Part shown: piece by piece, positions 1-5,330 of the stretch
How positions within the stretch are numbered: position 1 is the stretch's first letter
Layout of the letters: each line of letters opens with the position of its first letter
Assembly: GCA_903930165.1 (NCBI GenBank)
Contig: CAIYXO010000534.1
Coordinates: 1 to 5,330 of the forward strand
DNA: 5,330 nucleotides
Source of the DNA: an uncultured Verrucomicrobiota bacterium
Lineage (GTDB): Bacteria; Verrucomicrobiota; Verrucomicrobiia; Limisphaerales; UBA9464
Direction: 5' to 3'
Made by a program: the position numbers and the translations under genes
Notes under the pieces: model-generated
Told to the model about the DNA's origin: nothing
What the model saw: the letters and a program-made list of their open reading frames with translations, nothing else
The model's database searches: none

Positions 1-3000
1 CCCAACGGCGAGGACTCGCTCTTCGTCTTCTTCAGCCGAGAGGCCGGCGAGTACGCACTCCTGCCCTACCGGCTGATCGGGCAGAAGATCGAGGAACGCA
101 TCGTCTGCCACGGGTTCTCGCTCTTCCCGAACGGGCACCTCGCCCTGTTCCGGGCGGACGCGGTGCCGCAGAAGCACCACCAGGTCCAGCTCCGGCAGAC
201 CCCGTTCCACCAGGTCGGCCAGGAACCCGCCGGACAGAAGGACGCCTTCCTCTACCAGGTCGGCAACAAGGACGTCGTCCGCTGCCTCGCGGAGTGCAAC
301 GAGGTGCTGACGCTCTCGGGACGCGACAACCCGTACGCCGAGCTCTACCACGACCTCGTCCGGCGCTGCACCGCCGTGCTCGACGCCTACCCGTGGCTGG
401 GCGCCGAGGAGGGCTTCGGCGTCCGCGAGGCCGTCTCCCAGGTCCGGTCCGTTGCGGATGCCGCGGTGGACGAGTTCGCCAAGGTCCGCCGGCTCCGCCA
501 AGAGGCCGCGGGGCGGGTCCTCGACATCCGGAAGCGGTGCCAGGAACGCTTCCTTGCGCTGCGGCGCGCCGCCCAGGACGCCCTCGCGGACTTCGTCCAG
601 AACCTGACCGCGCTGCGCCATCTCCGGGGCGAACTCATCACGCTGCGCGAGGTGCGGTACATCGACCTCGACGCCCTCGCCGCGCTGGAGAAGGAGGTCG
701 CCGGCCACCTGGAGTCGGTTTCCGCGGCCTGCGTGAAGTTCCTGCTCCGCCCGGAGGCCCTGGAGCCGTACCGCCGCCAGGCCGAGGCCCGCCTCGCCGC
801 GGTGGACACCGTGTCCAAGGCCGCGGACGGCCGCGCGCTGGAGAAGGAGGTCGCCACCGCCGCCGCCGAACTCGAGATGCTGGTCGAGATCGTCAACGGC
901 CTGCGCATCGACGACGCCACCGAGACCACCCGGATCCTCGACGGGATCACCACCGTCTACGCCACGCTGAACCGCGTCCGGGCCGCGCTCCGGAAGCGCC
1001 TGGAGGGACTCGTCGCCTCCGAGGGATCCGCCCGCTTCCACGCGCAGCTCAAGCTGCTCGGGCAGTCGGCGTCGGGCTTCCTCGACCTGTGCGACACGCC
1101 CGAGAAGTGCGACGAGCTGCTGAACCGGCTCACCGTCCAGCTGGAGGAGCTGGAGGGGGCCTTCGCCGGATTCGAGGAGTTCACGGTCCAGCTCGCCGAA
1201 CGGCGCACCGAATTCTACGAGGCCTTCGAGCAGCGCAAGCTGGCGCTCGTCGAACAGCGCAACCGCCGCGCCGCCGCCCTCGTCTCCGCCGCCGAGCGCA
1301 TCCTCAAGGTCGTCCAGAACCGCCTCGCCGGCTTCCGGTCGACCGAGGAGATCAACAGCTACATGGCGTCGGACCTGATGACCGCGAAGGTCCGGGAGAC
1401 GATCGACCAGCTGCTCGCGTTGGGGGATCCGGTCAAGGCCGACGACCTCCAGGGCCGGCTCAAGTCCGTCCAGCAGGAGGCCGTCCGGCAGCTGCGCGAC
1501 CGCCAGGACCTGTTCGTCGACGGCACGGCGGTGATCCAGCTCGGGAAGCACCGGTTCAACGTCAACACGCAGCCGCTCGACCTGACCCTCGTGCAGCGCG
1601 ACGGCGAGCCGCACTTCCACCTGACCAGCACGCGCTACTTCGACCCGGTCACCGACGCGGACTTCCTCGCCACGCGCGGCGTCTGGGACCAGGAGGTGGG
1701 CTCGGAGAACGGTCGGGTGTACCGCGCCGAATACCTGGCCTGGCTGGTTTTCCGTCGTCTCGAAACCCCGGGCGTCCCGCTCCTCCCGGACGGTCGGCCG
1801 GGTCTTCCGGGCACCCCGGAAGCGTTCCTCGCGCTGGATCCCGCGACCGCCCTCGGCGTGGTCCAGGAGTTCATGGCCGCACGGTACTCCGAGGGCTACA
1901 CCAAGGGCGTCCACGACGAGGACACCCTCCGCATCCTCTCCGCGCTGCTCCGCTGCCACCTCGCCCTCCGCCGCGCCCGCTTCTCCCCGGCCTCGCGGGC
2001 CTGCGCCGCCGTCTGGTGGACGCGCTTCTGTCCCGAGGAGGCCCGCCGCACGTGGCGCCTGAAGCTCCGCGCCTTCGCCGAACGCAACCGCCTCTTCCCC
2101 GGCGACCCGGTGCAGAAGGCCTACGTCGACGCCCTCGGGTCGGAGATCCGTGCGTTCCTCGCGGCGTCGCCGCTCCACGCCGACACGGTCGCCCCGGACG
2201 CCGCGCTGTGCCTCTTCCAGGAACTGTCCGACGGCGACGCCTTCACCGTCACGCGCGAGGCGGACCAGCGTTCGACGGCGTTCCGACTGCAGCTCGAGGT
2301 GAAGGGTGCGGAGGCGTCGTTCGCGACCGCACGGAAGGGGCTCGCCGACGATCCGGCCGCGGAGTTCGAGCTCGTACGCGACTGGGTGGGGGCGTTCCTG
2401 CGGACCACCTACGGACCGGACGGCCTGCGCCTTTTGGAGGAGACCGCGGCGCTGGTGTTCTGCGGCGACGCCTTGGCACGCACGGTGGTGGACGCCTCGG
2501 GCCGGGAAACCCTCGAGGGCCTGCGCGGATCCCATCCGCGCATCCAGGGCAGCCGCCTCGAGTTCGACTACCTCGACTTCACCTCGCGGCTCCGGGCGTT
2601 CGAGTCCGAGGACGTCCCGCGCTTCGAGGCCTACCACCAGGCCAAGTCGAGGCTCATCGACCGGGAGCGCCGCCGCCTGAGGCTCGACGAGTTCAAGCCG
2701 CGGGTCCTCTCGTCGTTCGTCCGGAACCAGCTCACCGACCGCGTCTACCTGCCGCTGGTGGGGGACAACCTCGCCAAGCAGATCGGCGCCGCCGGGGCGG
2801 CGAAGCGCACGGACCTGATGGGACTGCTGCTGCTGGTATCGCCACCCGGCTACGGCAAGACGACCCTGCTGGAATACGTCGCCAGCCGGCTGGGCATCGT
2901 CTTCGTCAAGGTCAACGGCCCGGCCATCGGCCACAACGTCACCTCGCTCGACCCCGCCGAGGCGCCCAACGCCGCGGCGCGCGAGGAGATCCACAAGCTG

Positions 3001-4353
3001 AACCTCGCCTTCGAGATGGGCGACAACGCGCTGATCTGCATCGACGACATCCAGCACTGTTCGCCCGAGTTCCTGCAGAAGTTCATCTCCCTGTGCGACG
3101 GCCAGCGGAAGATCGAAGGGGTCTGGCGCGGGCAGCCTCGGACCTACGACCTGCGCGGGCGCAAGGTGGTGGTGGTCATGGCCGGCAATCCGTACACGGA
3201 GAGCGGACAGAAGTTCCGGATCCCGGACATGCTCGCGAACCGCGCCGACACCTACAACCTGGGCGACATCATCGGCGGCAACGCCGAGTGGTTCCGGGCC
3301 AGCTACCTGGAGAACGCCATCACCTCCAACGCCGTCCTCGCCCCGCTCGCCAACCGGGGCCCCGCGGACATCCGCGCGCTCATCCGCATGGCCGAGACCG
3401 GCACCCGCGACCCCGCTTCGCTGGAGGGCTCCTACTCCGGGCAGGAGCTCGATGAGATCCTCTCCGTCCTGACCAAGCTCGCCGCCATCCGGGACACCCT
3501 GATGCGGGTCAACGCCGAGTACATCGCGTCCGCGGCGCAGGCCGACGAGTTCCGCACGGAGCCCCCGTTCAAGCTCCAGGGCTCCTACCGGAACATGAAC
3601 CGGCTCGCCGAGAAGGTCGTGCCGATCCTCGAGGCCGCCGAGGTGACGACCCTGGTGGACGCCCACTACCGCGGGGAGTCGCAGACCCTGACCACCGGCG
3701 CCGAGGCGAACCTGCTGAAGTTCCGGGAGATGATGGGAACCCTGGCGCCGGCCGACGCCGCCCGTTGGGAGGACATCCGGACGACCTTCCGTCGGAACCA
3801 GTACACCCGCGGCGCGGACGGCGCGGACCCGGTGGGCCGCCTGGTTTCGCAACTGTCGCTATTCCAGGCCGGCCTGGAGTCGATCCAGACCACCCTTGCC
3901 GATGCGGCCAACCGCCCGAGGGAACCGCTGCGGGTCGACACCGCATCCCTCGCCGCCGGGATCGACTCGTTGCGCGGCCTCCTCGCCGAGCGCCTCGCGC
4001 CTTCGCCCCGGCAGGAGCCGGCCACGGGACTGCTCGGGGAGCGCATCGTGGAAGGCCTGCGGGCGCTCGGCGAGGACCTGCGGCGGACCGGCTCGGCGTC
4101 GTCGAAGGAGGCCGAGGGCGGCATCCGCATCGAGACGGTGAACCATGAGCTCGAGATGGTGCACAGCACCCTGGCCACCCTGAAGGACCTCGCGGCGCAG
4201 CAGCGGGACCACCTGAAGGCCGCCCGGGACCTGCTCGCCGCGCGCGCCCGCCAGGGCACCGTAGAAGTGGAGGTCACCCAGGAGATGCTGGCCAACGAAC
4301 AGGCCTTCCTCGAACGCCTGCACAACGTCCTCAACCGAAGCCGACCCACCTAG
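1..4353 (+). CDS. DUF3686-type AAA ATPase ('DNA repair ATPase'), 3' part; N-terminus outside window
   Basis: The frame is open from base 1 to the TAG at 4351-4353, giving 1,450 visible residues (numbered from base 1). A GTG at 163 is not the start, because residues 1-54 already read as family sequence (FVFFSREAGEY, then LPYRLIGQ). Order: 1 to about 140, end of the DUF3686-like region; about 141-505, mostly helical and probably coiled coil, with REVRYIDLD at 216-224; 505-550, strand-rich; 550-900, mixed, with SEGYTKGVHDED at 630-641 and GSHPRI at 843-848; about 900-1215, AAA module; then a helical tail. AAA motifs: Walker A SPPGYGKTT 947-955 (K953), Walker B ICIDDIQH 1012-1019, sensor-1 AGNPY 1061-1065 (N1063), candidate arginine finger R1081 in LANRAD, possible sensor-2 R1197 in GSYRNMN. 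These agree with my memory of the family, whose full length I recall as roughly 1,600-1,800 residues. I see no signal peptide or membrane segment in the visible part, so it is probably cytoplasmic. 'DNA repair' is an inherited label: I see no nuclease, helicase or DNA-binding motif. Remodelling of a protein complex is a plausible alternative. The gene is intact to its stop, with no frameshift. Confidence 0.9.
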   Translation, partial: PNGEDSLFVFFSREAGEYALLPYRLIGQKIEERIVCHGFSLFPNGHLALFRADAVPQKHHQVQLRQTPFHQVGQEPAGQKDAFLYQVGNKDVVRCLAECNEVLTLSGRDNPYAELYHDLVRRCTAVLDAYPWLGAEEGFGVREAVSQVRSVADAAVDEFAKVRRLRQEAAGRVLDIRKRCQERFLALRRAAQDALADFVQNLTALRHLRGELITLREVRYIDLDALAALEKEVAGHLESVSAACVKFLLRPEALEPYRRQAEARLAAVDTVSKAADGRALEKEVATAAAELEMLVEIVNGLRIDDATETTRILDGITTVYATLNRVRAALRKRLEGLVASEGSARFHAQLKLLGQSASGFLDLCDTPEKCDELLNRLTVQLEELEGAFAGFEEFTVQLAERRTEFYEAFEQRKLALVEQRNRRAAALVSAAERILKVVQNRLAGFRSTEEINSYMASDLMTAKVRETIDQLLALGDPVKADDLQGRLKSVQQEAVRQLRDRQDLFVDGTAVIQLGKHRFNVNTQPLDLTLVQRDGEPHFHLTSTRYFDPVTDADFLATRGVWDQEVGSENGRVYRAEYLAWLVFRRLETPGVPLLPDGRPGLPGTPEAFLALDPATALGVVQEFMAARYSEGYTKGVHDEDTLRILSALLRCHLALRRARFSPASRACAAVWWTRFCPEEARRTWRLKLRAFAERNRLFPGDPVQKAYVDALGSEIRAFLAASPLHADTVAPDAALCLFQELSDGDAFTVTREADQRSTAFRLQLEVKGAEASFATARKGLADDPAAEFELVRDWVGAFLRTTYGPDGLRLLEETAALVFCGDALARTVVDASGRETLEGLRGSHPRIQGSRLEFDYLDFTSRLRAFESEDVPRFEAYHQAKSRLIDRERRRLRLDEFKPRVLSSFVRNQLTDRVYLPLVGDNLAKQIGAAGAAKRTDLMGLLLLVSPPGYGKTTLLEYVASRLGIVFVKVNGPAIGHNVTSLDPAEAPNAAAREEIHKLNLAFEMGDNALICIDDIQHCSPEFLQKFISLCDGQRKIEGVWRGQPRTYDLRGRKVVVVMAGNPYTESGQKFRIPDMLANRADTYNLGDIIGGNAEWFRASYLENAITSNAVLAPLANRGPADIRALIRMAETGTRDPASLEGSYSGQELDEILSVLTKLAAIRDTLMRVNAEYIASAAQADEFRTEPPFKLQGSYRNMNRLAEKVVPILEAAEVTTLVDAHYRGESQTLTTGAEANLLKFREMMGTLAPADAARWEDIRTTFRRNQYTRGADGADPVGRLVSQLSLFQAGLESIQTTLADAANRPREPLRVDTASLAAGIDSLRGLLAERLAPSPRQEPATGLLGERIVEGLRALGEDLRRTGSASSKEAEGGIRIETVNHELEMVHSTLATLKDLAAQQRDHLKAARDLLAARARQGTVEVEVTQEMLANEQAFLERLHNVLNRSRPT

Positions 4354-4368
4354 CCCGAAGCCGATCCC
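4354..4368 (+). promoter_or_regulatory. Intergenic junction with only a weak ribosome-binding site
   Basis: Fifteen bases separate the ATPase stop from the downstream ATG. The only purine run is GAAG at 4357-4360, eight bases before the ATG; there is no GGAGG-like core. There is no room for a promoter or terminator here, so the second gene is most simply translated from the same message, perhaps by coupling or by weakly Shine-Dalgarno-dependent initiation. The ten bases CCGAAGCCGA occur twice, at 4335-4344 and 4355-4364, 20 bases apart and flanking the stop codon. Confidence 0.45.
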
Positions 4369-5193
4369 ATGAGCCAATTCCTCGCACGCCTGAAGGCGCT
4401 CGGCCACAAGGCCGAGCAGGTCCGCCTCGCCATCGACGCCGCACCCGCCCGCGCCGCGCAGATTCGCGACGCCATCCAGGGCACCGCCGGCCGGCTCCAG
4501 GAGCTGCGTGGGGAAATCGAGGGAACCCTCACCGACCTCAAGGCCGACAACGACACCTCGATCGCGTCCAAGCTCTCGGAACTCGACGGCGCCGACGAAC
4601 TCTTCCTGCGGGCGGGGTTCCGGCTCAAGGGCATCGACATGGAACAGGGCGCCGCACCGAGGGTCCTCGTCCTGCTCGAACGCACGGGCCGGGCCGTGGA
4701 ATCGCCGGACCGTCTCCTGGCCGCCTGCGGCGACCGACGCACCCTGCTGGCGATCCTCGCCGCCCTGGAGCGCTCGCGGAACACGGCCGACGACGTCTCG
4801 TTCCGGGGCTTCGAGCTCACGGGTGTCACGGTGCAACTGGGCCACGCCCCGGCGGTGCGCATGCACTGGCTTCCCACCGGCGAGGCCGTCCCGACCGTCG
4901 CCACGCCTCCGCCCCTGCCGTCTTCCCGGGCTGCCGCCGAGGCGGCCAAGTCACCCGCTCCCGCTCCCGCCACCTCGGCCTTCGGCGGCTACGGCACCGG
5001 TTCGTTCTTCGAACAACACGCCGCGCCCCCCCGCGGGATCCGGGAATCGGCCACGGAGAATTCCTCGAAGGACCTGGATGCGATGGCCGCGACTCCGAAG
5101 TCCGCGGTGCCACCCTCCGCCGAAAAGCCTGCAACCGCGGACTGGCGCAAGGACGCCCTCGCCCGCTTCAAGAAGATGCCGGACCTCCGCTGA
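4369..5193 (+). CDS. Hypothetical protein with helical N-terminus, Pro/Ala-rich linker and charged C-terminal tail
   Basis: This 274-residue protein starts at ATG 4369, 15 bases after the upstream stop, and ends at TGA 5191-5193. I do not recognise the family. Residues 1 to about 60 are Ala/Arg/Glu/Leu-rich and look helical, possibly coiled coil. Residues about 62-170 look like a compact alpha/beta domain: a strand-like RVLVLLE at 98-104, a helix DRRTLLAILAALERS at 122-136, and a strand-rich stretch from FRGFEL to VRMHW at 145-167. Residues about 171-255 are low complexity (PTVATPPPLP, KSPAPAPATS) and probably disordered. The protein ends in a compact charged segment, DWRKDALARFKKMPDLR (258-274), more ordered and basic than the linker. 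There is no signal peptide or transmembrane helix, so it is probably cytoplasmic. The start fits the tight spacing and the helical N-terminus; the next in-frame ATG (M91) would delete the helix and part of the domain. Third-position GC bias continues through the frame, supporting real coding. Operon position suggests an accessory partner of the ATPase, which is inference. Confidence 0.85.
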   Translation: MSQFLARLKALGHKAEQVRLAIDAAPARAAQIRDAIQGTAGRLQELRGEIEGTLTDLKADNDTSIASKLSELDGADELFLRAGFRLKGIDMEQGAAPRVLVLLERTGRAVESPDRLLAACGDRRTLLAILAALERSRNTADDVSFRGFELTGVTVQLGHAPAVRMHWLPTGEAVPTVATPPPLPSSRAAAEAAKSPAPAPATSAFGGYGTGSFFEQHAAPPRGIRESATENSSKDLDAMAATPKSAVPPSAEKPATADWRKDALARFKKMPDLR

Positions 5194-5230
5194 GCGGCCA
5201 TCCCGGTGGAGCCCAGCGTTCCGTTCTTGG

Positions 5231-5330
5231 TCTTACTCTTAATCTTGCTCTGAATCTTAATCCCAATTCTCCGATCCCCATCGGCGGGAATCGGGTCTCA
5301 GAACTGGGAGTAAGATTAAGATTAAGATTA
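5231..5330. repeat. Long imperfect inverted repeat built from degenerate TCTTAA/TTAAGA hexamers
   Basis: The left arm (5231-5270) reads as a period-6 array: TCTTAC, TCTTAA, TCTTGC, TCTGAA, TCTTAA, TCCCAA, TTCT. The right arm (5300-5330) is a purer array on the opposite sense, ending in three ATTAAG-type units at the window edge. Bases 5240-5270 are complementary to 5300-5330 at 26 of 31 positions, plus one G-T wobble. The arms enclose a smaller GC-rich hairpin (5271-5294). The left arm has nine further bases whose partners would lie beyond 5330, so the repeat probably continues. Its composition contrasts with the very GC-rich genes. I recall similar AT-rich hexamer repeats between genes in Verrucomicrobiota, but cannot confirm that here. 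Confidence 0.8.
5271..5294. terminator. Small GC-rich hairpin at the centre of the repeat; possible terminator
   Basis: CCGATCCCC (5271-5279) can pair with GGGAATCGG (5286-5294) with one C/A mismatch, leaving a six-base loop ATCGGC. Together with the outer arms this makes a long near-continuous stem 80 bases past the stop of the second gene, which could end transcription or stabilise the 3' end of the message. There is no T-tract directly after the hairpin, so a classical intrinsic terminator is not shown. The symmetry would work for transcripts from either side. Confidence 0.35.

Noticed and set aside
163..165. GTG as the start of the ATPase gene
   Set aside because: The frame is open to base 1 and residues encoded at 1-162 read as family-like protein, so the true start is upstream of the window.
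294..3455. A very long open frame (1,053 codons) on the plus strand, overlapping the ATPase gene in another frame
   Set aside because: Its translation is dominated by Arg, Pro, Gly and Ala, as expected when a high-GC gene is read out of frame. The ATPase frame has clear family motifs over the same bases.
3666..4349. A 227-codon minus-strand open frame antisense to the ATPase C-terminus
   Set aside because: It is rich in Arg, Ser and Ala with no domain-like pattern, and the opposite strand is coding. It is a shadow frame.
3859..4866. A 335-codon minus-strand open frame crossing the boundary between the two genes
   Set aside because: It is antisense to two well-supported coding frames. Stop codons are rare in GC-rich antisense frames, and its translation shows no recognisable motif.
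5194..5230. Possible small gene or regulatory site directly after the second gene
   Set aside because: I found no start codon with a useful frame, no ribosome-binding site and no symmetry before the hexamer repeat begins.

Overview
This is a very GC-rich bacterial window holding two tandem plus-strand genes that fill about 97% of it, followed by a short intergenic region with a striking AT-richer repeat. I see no tRNA, rRNA, CRISPR array, insertion sequence or phage gene. The start of the upstream gene, and any promoter for the pair, lie before base 1.

Layout. Bases 1-4353 are the 3' part (1,450 codons plus TAG) of a very large ATPase. I recognise it as the DUF3686-type AAA ATPase usually labelled 'DNA repair ATPase': the end of a DUF3686-like N-terminal region, a long helical/coiled-coil section, a mixed middle region, one AAA module with clear Walker A, Walker B and sensor-1 motifs, and a helical C-terminal tail. 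After 15 bases, 4369-5193 encodes a 274-residue protein I cannot assign to a family. It has a helical N-terminus, a compact alpha/beta middle, a Pro/Ala-rich linker and a short charged C-terminal tail. The spacing makes co-transcription likely. Bases 5194-5330 are non-coding and carry a degenerate hexamer array (TCTTAA on one arm, TTAAGA on the other) arranged as a long inverted repeat around a small GC-rich hairpin. The right arm runs to the window edge.

Organism. Third codon positions are overwhelmingly G or C. AT-rich TTAAGA-type intergenic repeats in a high-GC genome remind me of Verrucomicrobiota (Opitutales-like) genomes. That is memory-based and tentative; Planctomycetota or another high-GC group cannot be excluded.

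How the genes may work together. The ATPase looks like a classical AAA remodelling motor with extended coiled-coil arms. The small downstream protein, with an ordered head joined by a flexible linker to a conserved-looking C-terminal peptide, has the architecture expected of a dedicated adaptor or substrate. This partnership is inference from operon position and architecture only.
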